DNA of 64,000 bases. Origin: Streptomyces viridochromogenes (GTDB taxonomy: Bacteria; Actinomycetota; Actinomycetes; Streptomycetales; Streptomycetaceae). A program made the position numbers and the translations under genes. The notes under the pieces were generated by a model. That model was not told the origin of the DNA and ran no database searches. It saw only the letters and a list, made by a program, of their open reading frames with translations. This document shows, in pieces, positions 34,942 to 42,874 of the stretch; positions within the stretch are counted from its first letter, which is position 1; every line of letters begins with the position of its first letter. Location of the stretch: contig NZ_LGUR01000206.1 in assembly GCF_001270495.1 (NCBI RefSeq), positions 19,727 to 83,726 of the forward strand, given 5' to 3'.

Positions 34942-35262
34942 TCAGCCCTTACGCCCCGCGGCCTTCCGTACGGCCTCTATGAACCGGCGCGCCGCAGGAG
35001 GTCCTGGTTCCCCGGGGGCGGGGTCGTGATCGCCCAGGGTGATCGAGTAGCGCTTGCCGTTGAGGTCCGCCAGCGCCCGGTCGTCCGAGAACCAGGGCTT
35101 GGACGCCCGGACCGCCTGCACCGGCGCGCTGTCGATCTCGCTGCCGTAGCTGGTGAGCAGCTGCACCCGGCCGTCGCTGATCCGCACCTGTCCGGCCCGG
35201 GTCAGTGAGCGCAGCCGCTTCCCGATCCGCACACCCGTGGCCCTGAACTCCGGCTCGGCCAT
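34942..35262 (-). CDS. Conserved small protein of unknown function
   Basis: 106 residues from the ATG at 35262, where a recognisable coding sequence (MAEPEFRATGVRIGKRL) begins. The basic N-terminus and segments such as RISDGRVQLLTSYGSEID and PWFSDDRALADLNGKRY suggest a small beta-rich fold. I know no function. It stands alone between the anti-sigma-like gene and the divergent cysteine desulfhydrase. Confidence 0.75.
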   Translation of the reverse strand: MAEPEFRATGVRIGKRLRSLTRAGQVRISDGRVQLLTSYGSEIDSAPVQAVRASKPWFSDDRALADLNGKRYSITLGDHDPAPGEPGPPAARRFIEAVRKAAGRKG

Positions 35263-35600
35263 GCCCCGCCCCCCTCGTGCGCGTCGGTGTGCCGGCTCGT
35301 TCCGCGAGGATGCCGGCTCTGGTCGTGATCCAGTGTGCACCCCGTTCGGGATCTCCGTCCCGTCCGGTGCAGTCTGCCCGCGTCCCGCGTCGAGCACCAG
35401 TACGCACGGCGTCTCTGGGCGGGGCTTTCGGAGCACTCGCGTGAATGCGCCCCCAGGGGCCGGGTGCAGTCATCGGTCCAGTGGTTCCTTTGAGGCTCTC
35501 AAAGGTGTGTTTATGCAGGTGAGAAGCGTGCGGAAGATGTTTATGCTCGAAGCGACGGCCGCGTCAGTCGCCGTTGCCGCACAGCATGAGGAGCAGCGCC
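35263..35600. other. Intergenic leader of the cysteine desulfhydrase gene
   Basis: 338 bp without a convincing gene. It carries the perfect palindrome at 35487-35505. Small ATG-led frames near 35513-35540 run into the downstream gene in the wrong frame, and I do not call them. Confidence 0.6.
35487..35505 (+). promoter_or_regulatory. Perfect palindrome upstream of the cysteine desulfhydrase gene
   Basis: CCTTTGAG-GCT-CTCAAAGG has 8-bp arms and a 3-bp spacer, 96 bp before the preferred start codon. It is a plausible operator, for example for an Lrp/AsnC-type cysteine-responsive regulator; no such regulator gene is adjacent. Confidence 0.55.
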
Positions 35601-36725
35601 GTGAGCACCGTCCAGCAGACCCCGTCCGGCGTGACCCTCGACGTCGACCGCAGCGACGCCGCCTATCGCACCTGGCTGAAAGAAGCCGTGCGCAAGGTCC
35701 AGGCCGACGCCAACCGTTCGGCCGACACCCATCTGCTGCGCTTCCCGCTGCCGGAGCAGTGGGGCATCGACCTGTACCTGAAGGACGAGTCGACCCACCC
35801 GACCGGCAGCCTCAAGCACCGGCTCGCCCGCTCGCTGTTCCTCTACGGCCTGTGCAATGGCTGGATCCGGCCGGGTCGCCCCGTGATCGAGGCGTCCAGC
35901 GGTTCGACGGCCGTCTCCGAGGCGTACTTCGCGAAGCTGATCGGGGTGCCCTTCATCGCGGTGATGCCGCGCACGACGAGCGCCGAGAAGATCCGTCTGA
36001 TCGAGTTCCACGGCGGCCGGAGCCACTTCGTGGACGACTCGCGGAAGATGTACGAGGAGTCCGCCCGCCTCGCGGTGGAGACCGGCGGCCACTACATGGA
36101 CCAGTTCACCTACGCCGAACGGGCCACGGACTGGCGCGGCAACAACAACATCGCCGAATCCGTCTTCCGCCAGCTGGAGTTGGAGCGGTTCCCGGAGCCC
36201 GCGTGGATCGTCGCCACGGCCGGCACCGGCGGCACCTCCGCGACCATCGCCCGGTACGTCCACTACATGCAGTACGACACCCGCATCTGTGTCGCCGATC
36301 CGGAGAACTCGTGTTTCTTCGAGGGCTGGACCACCGGCGATCCGGACGTCACCTGTGGCCGCGGCTCCCGCATCGAGGGCATCGGCCGGCCGCGCATGGA
36401 GCCGAGCTTCGTGCCCGGAGCCGTCGACCGGATGATGAAGGTGCCGGACGCGGCGAGCGTGGCCGCCGTACGGGCCCTGGAGCAGGCGATCGGCCGCAAG
36501 GCGGGCGGTTCCACCGGAACCGGGCTGTGGGGCGCGCTGAAGATCATCGCCGAAATGGTCGCCGAGGGGCGGCAGGGGAGTGTGGTGACGCTGCTGTGCG
36601 ACCCGGGGGACCGGTACCTCGACAAGTACTACTCGGATGCCTGGCTTGCCGAGCAGGGCCTGGACATCGCGCCGTACGCGGCTGCCATCGAGCACCTGCT
36701 GGACACGGGCGTCTGGCCCGAGTGA
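35601..36725 (+). CDS. PLP-dependent cysteine desulfhydrase / cysteine-synthase-like (Cds1 type)
   Basis: 374 residues from the GTG at 35601, with GAGGAG seven bases upstream. Fold type II PLP marks: [11 protein letters not shown] (Schiff-base lysine), [11 protein letters not shown] (substrate loop), [16 protein letters not shown] (phosphate-binding glycines). The conserved extra segments ([13 protein letters not shown] and the long C-terminus) match the actinobacterial Cds1 group, which degrades L-cysteine to sulfide, pyruvate and ammonia, rather than CysK. A biosynthetic O-acetylserine role is less likely but not excluded. Confidence 0.88.
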   Translation: MSTVQQTPSGVTLDVDRSDAAYRTWLKEAVRKVQADANRSADTHLLRFPLPEQWGIDLYLKDESTHPTGSLKHRLARSLFLYGLCNGWIRPGRPVIEASSGSTAVSEAYFAKLIGVPFIAVMPRTTSAEKIRLIEFHGGRSHFVDDSRKMYEESARLAVETGGHYMDQFTYAERATDWRGNNNIAESVFRQLELERFPEPAWIVATAGTGGTSATIARYVHYMQYDTRICVADPENSCFFEGWTTGDPDVTCGRGSRIEGIGRPRMEPSFVPGAVDRMMKVPDAASVAAVRALEQAIGRKAGGSTGTGLWGALKIIAEMVAEGRQGSVVTLLCDPGDRYLDKYYSDAWLAEQGLDIAPYAAAIEHLLDTGVWPE

Positions 36726-36784
36726 CCGGCGGATCGGGCCGACCCTGAGCTGTAAGGCTCAGCCCTCGACCGGCGACCGCGGTC

Positions 36785-37504
36785 TCATCCGCGCCGGCGG
36801 AGGTACGCCTCCAGCTCAGCGGCCCCGGTCAGCATGGCCCGCCCGCGATCGGACAGTCGGCTCTGCCAGTCGCACAGTGCGGCCTCCAGCGGTTCCAGCC
36901 CGCCGGCCGCCCGGACCTGGGCGATGAGCGGGCCGATCTGCTCCAGCGGATAGCCGCCCCGCCTGAGCTGGTGGGCCAGCCGGGCATCCCGTACGTCGGC
37001 CTCGTCGTAGACCCGGTATCCGGTCAGTGGGTCGCGGCGCGGGCGCACCAGCCCGACGCGCTCCCACTTGCGCAGCGTCGCGGGCCGGATTCCGAGCTTC
37101 CCTGCCAGTGGTCCGATGAACGTGCCACCGGGGTCGGGCTCGGGCGCGGTGCGGGGCTCCAGGTCGCGCAGCGCGCTCTCCACCGCCCGCAGGGTCCGCC
37201 GGTCGTCGAGGAGCTGGGCGTGACTCTCGTCGATGAGGCGGAAGGCGTCATCGACCGCGCCCCGGTTCACGGCCCGCATGATCGACGTCGCCGTCTGATG
37301 GCCATGGGCGGGCACCAGGGCGAGAAACGCGCGCAGAGCCCCGGCGTGCAGCGAGGTGTAGGTGCGGTAGCCGTGGGCTGTGCGACGGGCGGCCGGAAGG
37401 ATGCCGGCCTCCTCGTAGTTCCTGACCGCCTGCGTGGACAGACCATGCCCGCGCGCCAGATCAACCGGCCTGAGCCGCTCACCGGTTTGAAGGTTTTGCT
37501 CCAT
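36785..37504 (-). CDS. TioE-type MerR-family regulator with two HTH domains
   Basis: 239 residues from the ATG at 37504. Two separate MerR helix-turn-helix segments occur in one chain: an N-terminal one (about 10-70; LSTQAVRNYEEAGILPAARR) and a second (about 125-195; IRPATLRKWERVGLVRPRR). This tandem arrangement is that of the TioE family. It is divergent from the erythromycin-esterase-like gene; MerR regulators usually act on the divergent promoter between such genes. Confidence 0.87.
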   Translation of the reverse strand: MEQNLQTGERLRPVDLARGHGLSTQAVRNYEEAGILPAARRTAHGYRTYTSLHAGALRAFLALVPAHGHQTATSIMRAVNRGAVDDAFRLIDESHAQLLDDRRTLRAVESALRDLEPRTAPEPDPGGTFIGPLAGKLGIRPATLRKWERVGLVRPRRDPLTGYRVYDEADVRDARLAHQLRRGGYPLEQIGPLIAQVRAAGGLEPLEAALCDWQSRLSDRGRAMLTGAAELEAYLRRRG

Positions 37505-37532
37505 GAACCCGACCCTATCGGGCATCCATCGT

Positions 37533-37556
37533 GCTCAAGTTTCAACCGAAGATTCA
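37533..37556. promoter_or_regulatory. Candidate MerR-type operator between divergent genes
   Basis: CTCAAGTTTCAACCGAAGATTCAA contains TCAA-type repeats (TCAAGTTTCAA, then TTCAA), a pattern seen at drug-responsive MerR promoters. It lies about midway between the regulator and the esterase-like gene. Confidence 0.45.
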
Positions 37557-37573
37557 ACGATACCGTTTAAGGC

Positions 37574-38815
37574 ATGGCGACCGACATCAAGGACACCGCC
37601 CACACCGTCGAGGCTGCCGCCGTGATGAGGCTGCTCCCGGCCCGGCCTCGGCTGCTCGCCCTGGGCGAGCCCACACATGGGGAGGACACGCTGCTCGACC
37701 TGCGCAACGAGCTCTTTCGACAGCTCGTGGAGGAGGAGGGCTACCGGACGATCGCGATCGAGAGTGACTGCATGATGGGCCTGGTCGTGGACGACTACGT
37801 CACCACGGGCACCGGCAGTCTCGACGAGGTCATGGAGCAGGGATTCAGCCACGGTTGGGGCGCCTCGGCGGCCAACCGCGAACTCGTGCGCTGGATGCGC
37901 GCCTACAACGAGGACCGGCCCGCGTCCGAGCGGCTCCGCTTCGCCGGTTTCGACGGCCCGCTGGAGATCACAGGCGCCGCGAGCCCACGGCAGGCCCTCA
38001 CCGCACTCCACGACTACCTCGCGACCTGGGTGGAGGCGGCCCTGCTCCCCTGCACGCGGGAAACGCTCGACCGCCTGCTCGGCGCCGACGACCGGTGGAC
38101 CGATCCGGCCGCGATGACGGACCCGGCCCAGTCCGTGGGGCAGTCGGCCGAGGCCGGTCGGCTGAGGCTGCTCGCCGATGATCTGGTGGCGCTGCTCGAC
38201 GCGCGGACACCGCACCTGATCACGGCGACCTCGCGCGACGACCGGGAGCGGGCGAGCCTGTACGGGCGCACCGCGACCGGTCTGCTGCGCTATCACCACT
38301 GGATGGCCGACACCTCACCGGCCCGCATGACCTGGCTGGTGGGCGTGCGGGACCAGATGATGGCCCACAACCTCCTCGCCGTCGCCGCTCGGGGCCCGGC
38401 ACTGGCGCACGCGCACAACGGCCATCTCCAGCGGCAGAAGAGCACGATGCGGATGGGCGGGGCGCCGGTGGAGTGGTGGAGCGCCGGGGCGCTGGTGAGC
38501 AGCCGGCTCGGTGAGGAGTACGGCTTCGTCGCCACGGCCCTCGGCACGATCCGGCACCGGGGAGTGGACTCGCCGCCGTCCGACACCCTGGAGGGCCTCC
38601 TGTACGCCCTCCCGGAGGACCGCTGCCTCATCGACGCCCCACGGCTGGCCACCACCCTTGCCGACACGCCGCCCGCGCCCCGCGTGTCCCCTTGGTTCGG
38701 CTACTCCCCGATGGACCCGGTGCACCTGGCGGACAGTGACGGCCTCGTGTTCGTCAAGGACCTCCCGCAGAGTTGGACGCCGTCGGCAGTCCCCACTCCC
38801 AGGACACGCACCTAG
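37574..38815 (+). CDS. Erythromycin-esterase-family protein
   Basis: 413 residues. The family marks are GEPTHGED (catalytic histidine region), TIAIESDCMM (acidic residue) and AHAHNGHLQR (second histidine). EreA/EreC-type enzymes open the macrolactone ring of erythromycin; the wider family includes enzymes of unknown substrate. The divergent tandem-MerR regulator suggests induction by a small molecule. Its TAG stop shares CTAG with the stop of the convergent SRPBCC gene. Confidence 0.88.
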   Translation: MATDIKDTAHTVEAAAVMRLLPARPRLLALGEPTHGEDTLLDLRNELFRQLVEEEGYRTIAIESDCMMGLVVDDYVTTGTGSLDEVMEQGFSHGWGASAANRELVRWMRAYNEDRPASERLRFAGFDGPLEITGAASPRQALTALHDYLATWVEAALLPCTRETLDRLLGADDRWTDPAAMTDPAQSVGQSAEAGRLRLLADDLVALLDARTPHLITATSRDDRERASLYGRTATGLLRYHHWMADTSPARMTWLVGVRDQMMAHNLLAVAARGPALAHAHNGHLQRQKSTMRMGGAPVEWWSAGALVSSRLGEEYGFVATALGTIRHRGVDSPPSDTLEGLLYALPEDRCLIDAPRLATTLADTPPAPRVSPWFGYSPMDPVHLADSDGLVFVKDLPQSWTPSAVPTPRTRT

Positions 38816-39291
38816 GGCGTTTTGGCGGCCAGCCGCCGGTCGAGCGCCGTCACCGCGTCCCGGAACGCCCGGCCCAGACCGGGCCGGGCGAGGCCGAAGG
38901 CGAACCGGAAGGGGGCCGTGCCGTCCACCGCGAAGGTCCACTGCACCCGCGTGCCCGTCCCCGCCGGGGCGAGCCGCCACTCCTCGACCATGGCCCGGGC
39001 CCCCGGGGCGTTGGTGACGTCGACGCGGTAGGCGTACGTCTCGGGGCTCTTCGCCGCGAGGATCGTCTCCTCGAAGCGCGTACCGCCCTTGAGCCGGACC
39101 TCGCGCCGGGCGCCGTCGTCCAGTGGGCGGGCCAGCGTCACCGCCGAGAACCACTCCGTCCAGCCCGGCACGTCCTCGGCCAGCGCGCGGTGGACGATCG
39201 CCGGGGGAGCGGAGATCTCCCGTGCGAAGACATGCCGTACAGGCGCGGTCCCGACGAAGTCGAGCCCCACCTCACGCAGCAGGTGAGCCAT
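38812..39291 (-). CDS. SRPBCC (START/polyketide-cyclase-like) protein
   Basis: 159 residues. A typical SRPBCC pattern: EISAPPAIVHRALAEDVPGW, VEEWRLAPAGTGTRVQWTF, and a long C-terminal helix. Such proteins bind hydrophobic ligands in a deep cavity; this subgroup is usually of unknown function. Its stop overlaps the convergent esterase stop. A perfect 12-bp-arm inverted repeat lies 13 bp upstream of its start. Confidence 0.86.
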   Translation of the reverse strand: MAHLLREVGLDFVGTAPVRHVFAREISAPPAIVHRALAEDVPGWTEWFSAVTLARPLDDGARREVRLKGGTRFEETILAAKSPETYAYRVDVTNAPGARAMVEEWRLAPAGTGTRVQWTFAVDGTAPFRFAFGLARPGLGRAFRDAVTALDRRLAAKTP

Positions 39292-39303
39292 GGACGAACC
39301 CCC

Positions 39304-39338
39304 CTATGGTGACGCGACGCCGGGCAGCGTCACCATAG
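39304..39338 (-). promoter_or_regulatory. Large perfect inverted repeat upstream of the SRPBCC gene
   Basis: Arms CTATGGTGACGC and GCGTCACCATAG are perfect over 12 bp, separated by 11 bp. The centre is about 30 bp upstream of the ATG. Size fits a two-turn dimer operator (TetR/MarR/GntR class) or a leader hairpin; no regulator gene is adjacent in the same transcription unit. Confidence 0.65.
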
Positions 39339-39348
39339 CTGGCGCCCC

Positions 39349-39410
39349 GTCAGATGTCTGCACCCTCAGATGCCTGCACCTCAGATGTCTGCACTCTCAT
39401 ACGCCCGCAC
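39349..39410. repeat. Four imperfect tandem copies of a 15-16 bp unit
   Basis: Units: GTCAGATGTCTGCAC (39349), CTCAGATGCCTGCAC (39365), CTCAGATGTCTGCAC (39380), CTCATACGCCCGCAC (39396). They fill the space between the SRPBCC gene and the end of the DeoR-type gene. They may be slippage products or a DNA-binding array. Confidence 0.7.
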
Positions 39411-39412
39411 CG

Positions 39413-40243
39413 TCAGAGGTCCGCGTCCTCATCGGGCTCGCCCGCCACCACCAACCGTCGCAGCTGCTCCGAGATCTCCGAGCGCGCCCCGGAGTCGAGC
39501 CCGGCGTCCGTCACCAGGGTGTCGACCTGCTCCAGCGCCGCGAACGAACTCAGCCCCACCACACCCCACTTGGTGTGGTCGGCGACCACCACGACCCGGC
39601 GCGCCGACTGCACCAGACGCCGGTTGGTCTCGGCCTCCGCGAGGTTCGGGGTGGACAGGCCCGCCTCCACCGATATGCCGTGCACACCGAGGAACAGCAC
39701 GTCGAAGTGGAGCGCCGCGATCGCCTGGTCGGCCACCGGGCCCACCAGCGAGTCGGACGGCGTGCGCACCCCGCCGGTCAGTACGACCGTGGCCGCGCCC
39801 TGCCGGGGGCCCGACGTGCGCTGGGCGGCGTGGAAGACGTCGGCCACCCGCACCGAGTTCGTGACCACCGTGAGGTCGGGCACGTCGACCAGCTGGTGCG
39901 CCAGCGCGTACGTCGTCGTACCGCCCGACAGCGCGATCGCGCTGCCCGGCGCGACCAGCTCGGCCGCGGCCCGCGCGATGTCCTCCTTGGCCGTCAGCTC
40001 CAGACCCGACTTGGCCTCGAAGCCCGGCTCGTGCGTGCTGGCCTCGACCACCGGGACCGCGCCGCCGTGCACCTTCTCCAGCACACCCTGCCGGGCGAGC
40101 GCGTCGAGATCGCGGCGCACGGTCATGTCCGACACGCCGAGCTTGCGGGTCAGCTCATTGACGCGCACCCCGCCTCGGCGCCGAACCTCGTCCAGGATCA
40201 GGGCGCGCCGCTGCTCCGCGAGGAGGTTCTGATTCTCACTCAC
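39413..40243 (-). CDS. DeoR-family transcriptional regulator
   Basis: 276 residues. N-terminal helix-turn-helix: VNELTRKLGVSDMTVRRDLDAL; C-terminal sensor with ALSGGTTTYALA and VVVVADHTKWG, the phosphosugar-responsive DeoR type. It is distinct from the other DeoR regulator in this window. No catabolic operon adjoins it, so its target is unknown. Confidence 0.9.
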   Translation of the reverse strand: MSENQNLLAEQRRALILDEVRRRGGVRVNELTRKLGVSDMTVRRDLDALARQGVLEKVHGGAVPVVEASTHEPGFEAKSGLELTAKEDIARAAAELVAPGSAIALSGGTTTYALAHQLVDVPDLTVVTNSVRVADVFHAAQRTSGPRQGAATVVLTGGVRTPSDSLVGPVADQAIAALHFDVLFLGVHGISVEAGLSTPNLAEAETNRRLVQSARRVVVVADHTKWGVVGLSSFAALEQVDTLVTDAGLDSGARSEISEQLRRLVVAGEPDEDADL

Positions 40244-40535
40244 GTACGCTCCGGTCCTTTCGCCTCAAGCTGTCCGCCACACCCTGCGCACCTGCTCTGA
40301 TGAGGACATTCTCACCCCTCCCGGTGCGCGGGACGTCCCATCCTCGCACGGCTCCGCACCGGTCGCGCCACTGGCTGTCCCGACGCGCGCATGTCACTTC
40401 CCCATCTCCCGTTCCCCTCCCCGTCACACGGATCGGGGAGATTCCGTGACGAGAGGTGTAGGGACCTCTCTCCGGGGAGATCCTTGTGCCCGCACGGACA
40501 GAAGCCGAGGGCTCGTCACGGGGGAAGTGCCAACA

Positions 40536-42860
40536 GTGGAACGTGCGCAGAGACACGAAGGTGCCGGAATCGCCCTGGAACTCCTGGTACACGGGGTCGG
40601 CGGCACCACGCCGCAGGAAATGCTCGACGATCCGCGGACCGTGCGGATCACCGGCGACGACACGGCCGCCGTGTTCCGGCGGGCCGACGACGTCGACGCG
40701 GAGCACCGGCCGGACGACTACCGGGGCAGACCAGTGCCCGAGGCCTACGTCTGGTGCAACCTCACCTCGGGAAACAGCGCACGCGCCCTGTGGCTGCTGT
40801 TACTGCCGTTCATGGTCGTCAACCTCGCCCACTGGATGCGCCCCACCACACATGACCGCACACGCACCGTGCGTCTGTACGGCCTCCTCGTCCGGCTCGC
40901 CGGGCTGACCCTGACGGTGCTGCTCGTCGCGGCCGCCTGCGAGGTCGCTCTGGACCTCGCGGCCTGGCAGTGCGCCGGCACGCGCGCGTGCGCCGACCGG
41001 CACAGCTGGCTGGGCTTCCTGTCACCCACGGTCTCGGACGGCGGCTGGTGGAGCCGCCCCGGCCGCAGGCTCGCGCTCGCCGCCGTGGTGCCCGCCGCGC
41101 TGACCGGCCTGCTCTGGTACCTCTCCCGCCGCACCTGGAGCGCGTACGAGTCCCAGCAGCCGATGCCCCGCGAACCCGAACCCGACGAGGAGTCCGGCGG
41201 CACCTCCCTGGGTCGCCCCGGCTTCTGGTACGGACGCCGCCTGGTCGCCCGGCTGCGCGCCGCACACACCGCGGCCGGCTTGCTGACGGTGGCCGCGGCG
41301 GTCGCTTCGGCGGCGGCGCGCTTCGACCGCGGGCCCGGTGGCCCCGCGCTCCTCGACACGCTCGGGTGGCTCCTGGACGCGGCGCTCGTCGCCTGCGCCG
41401 CCGTCGTGGTGTGGGTGGTCTGCCGCCGGGGCCGCAGCGAGAACCGCCTCGACCAGGAACTCGACGAGCATCTCGTACGACGCCTGCCGCTCGCCGCCCT
41501 CGTCCTGCTGGTGCTCGCCCTGGTGTACGCCGGGTGGGAGCGGCCCGGCTGGCAGTCGGCCGGCCGACTGCCCGGCGACCCCACCTTCGGGGCGATCGCC
41601 TTCCTCCAGGGCCTGCTCGTCATCGTCCTCGCCGTCGTCGCCCACGTCCTCCACCGCACGCGGCCCGACCCGCGCGCCGCGATGCGCGGCCTGGGCGGGC
41701 CGGCCGTGGTGATGCTGGCCTGCGCCCTCGGCGGGGTGATGTCCGGCGGGGTCGCCCAGCGGGTGGCGGACTGGCTGGACGGCACGGGCGCGTCCATCGC
41801 GGGTCCTCCGGTCCTGCTGACCTGGCAGGCGTCCGTGATCCCACCGCTCCTGGTCCTCCTGCTGGCGCTCTGCGGCTGGCTGGCATGGCGGGCCTGGCTG
41901 CTGCGCCGCACCGAACTGGGCAGGGTGGAGCTCGACTACGCCGGCGAGCCCCGGGACACGGCCCGCACCGGCCGTATCGCGAGCACGCGCGCGATGGCGA
42001 CGCTCACCGACCGCGCCCCTCTCCTCGTCGCCGTCACCTCCACGTCCACCCTGCTTCTGGGTGCCGGAGCCCTGGTCGGCGCCCTGACGACCGACGAGGC
42101 GCCGAGCGAGGCCGCAGACGGGGCGTACGCCTTCGTCCACGGCGCCGCCGAGACCGCGCAGGCGCTGGGTTCCTGGCTGATCGGCGTCGGCTTCATACTG
42201 TTCGTCACCTGGGGCAGGCGCGCCTACAAGGACGCCTCCGCACGGCGCACCATCGGCATCCTCTGGGACGTCGGCACCTTCTGGCCCCGTGCCGCCCACC
42301 CCTTCGCGCCGCCCTGCTACGCCGAGCGCGCGGTGCCCGACCTGACCTGGCGCATGGCGACCTGGACCCGCGCCGAGGACGACCGCCGGCTCGTGATCTC
42401 CGGGCACTCCCAGGGCAGTGTGCTCGCGGCCGCCGCGGCCTGGCAGCTGACACCCGCCGACCGCAGCCGGGTCGCGCTCCTCACCTACGGCTCCCCACTG
42501 GAGCGCCTCTACGGCCGCTGGTTCCCGGCCCACTTCGGCCCGGCCGCCCTCGCCTCCCTGCACGCCGAGGTCGACTGCTGGCGCAACCTGTACCGCCCGA
42601 CCGACCCCATCGGCGGCCCGGTCCGCCTGCCCGGCAGCTGCACCCCCACGGTGGACCGCGAGGCCCTCAAGGACCCGTTGGCCTACGGCCGTACGCCCGA
42701 CCATCCCCTGCCCGCCCCCATCCTCGGCCACGGCGACTACCAGGCGGACCCGGCGTTCGCGGAGGAGCGGGAGCGGCTGTTGAAGCGGCTTCGGCCGGAG
42801 GTGCCGGCCCAGCGGCCGGAGGCCGAGGCTCAGACTGATCCGACCGGCACCGGCCCCTGA
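40536..42860 (+). CDS. Large integral membrane protein with an alpha/beta-hydrolase-like GHSQG motif
   Basis: 774 residues from a GTG with GGGGGAA ten bases upstream. The N-terminus (LELLVHGVGGTTPQEML) looks like a hydrolase oxyanion strand. Next come about ten membrane helices (positions roughly 90-580). The C-terminal region has VISGHSQGSVLAAAAAWQL, a GxSxG nucleophile elbow, and TYGSPLERLYGRWFP. The hydrolase fold thus seems split by a membrane block. A lipase or esterase function at the membrane is inferred; no substrate is known. Confidence 0.8.
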   Translation: MERAQRHEGAGIALELLVHGVGGTTPQEMLDDPRTVRITGDDTAAVFRRADDVDAEHRPDDYRGRPVPEAYVWCNLTSGNSARALWLLLLPFMVVNLAHWMRPTTHDRTRTVRLYGLLVRLAGLTLTVLLVAAACEVALDLAAWQCAGTRACADRHSWLGFLSPTVSDGGWWSRPGRRLALAAVVPAALTGLLWYLSRRTWSAYESQQPMPREPEPDEESGGTSLGRPGFWYGRRLVARLRAAHTAAGLLTVAAAVASAAARFDRGPGGPALLDTLGWLLDAALVACAAVVVWVVCRRGRSENRLDQELDEHLVRRLPLAALVLLVLALVYAGWERPGWQSAGRLPGDPTFGAIAFLQGLLVIVLAVVAHVLHRTRPDPRAAMRGLGGPAVVMLACALGGVMSGGVAQRVADWLDGTGASIAGPPVLLTWQASVIPPLLVLLLALCGWLAWRAWLLRRTELGRVELDYAGEPRDTARTGRIASTRAMATLTDRAPLLVAVTSTSTLLLGAGALVGALTTDEAPSEAADGAYAFVHGAAETAQALGSWLIGVGFILFVTWGRRAYKDASARRTIGILWDVGTFWPRAAHPFAPPCYAERAVPDLTWRMATWTRAEDDRRLVISGHSQGSVLAAAAAWQLTPADRSRVALLTYGSPLERLYGRWFPAHFGPAALASLHAEVDCWRNLYRPTDPIGGPVRLPGSCTPTVDREALKDPLAYGRTPDHPLPAPILGHGDYQADPAFAEERERLLKRLRPEVPAQRPEAEAQTDPTGTGP

Positions 42861-42874
42861 CCGAACCGGCCGCC

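Noticed and set aside
35513..35600. Possible leader peptide before the cysteine desulfhydrase
   Set aside because: The ATG-led frames do not terminate before the gene and run on in a shadow frame; no ribosome site decides for them.
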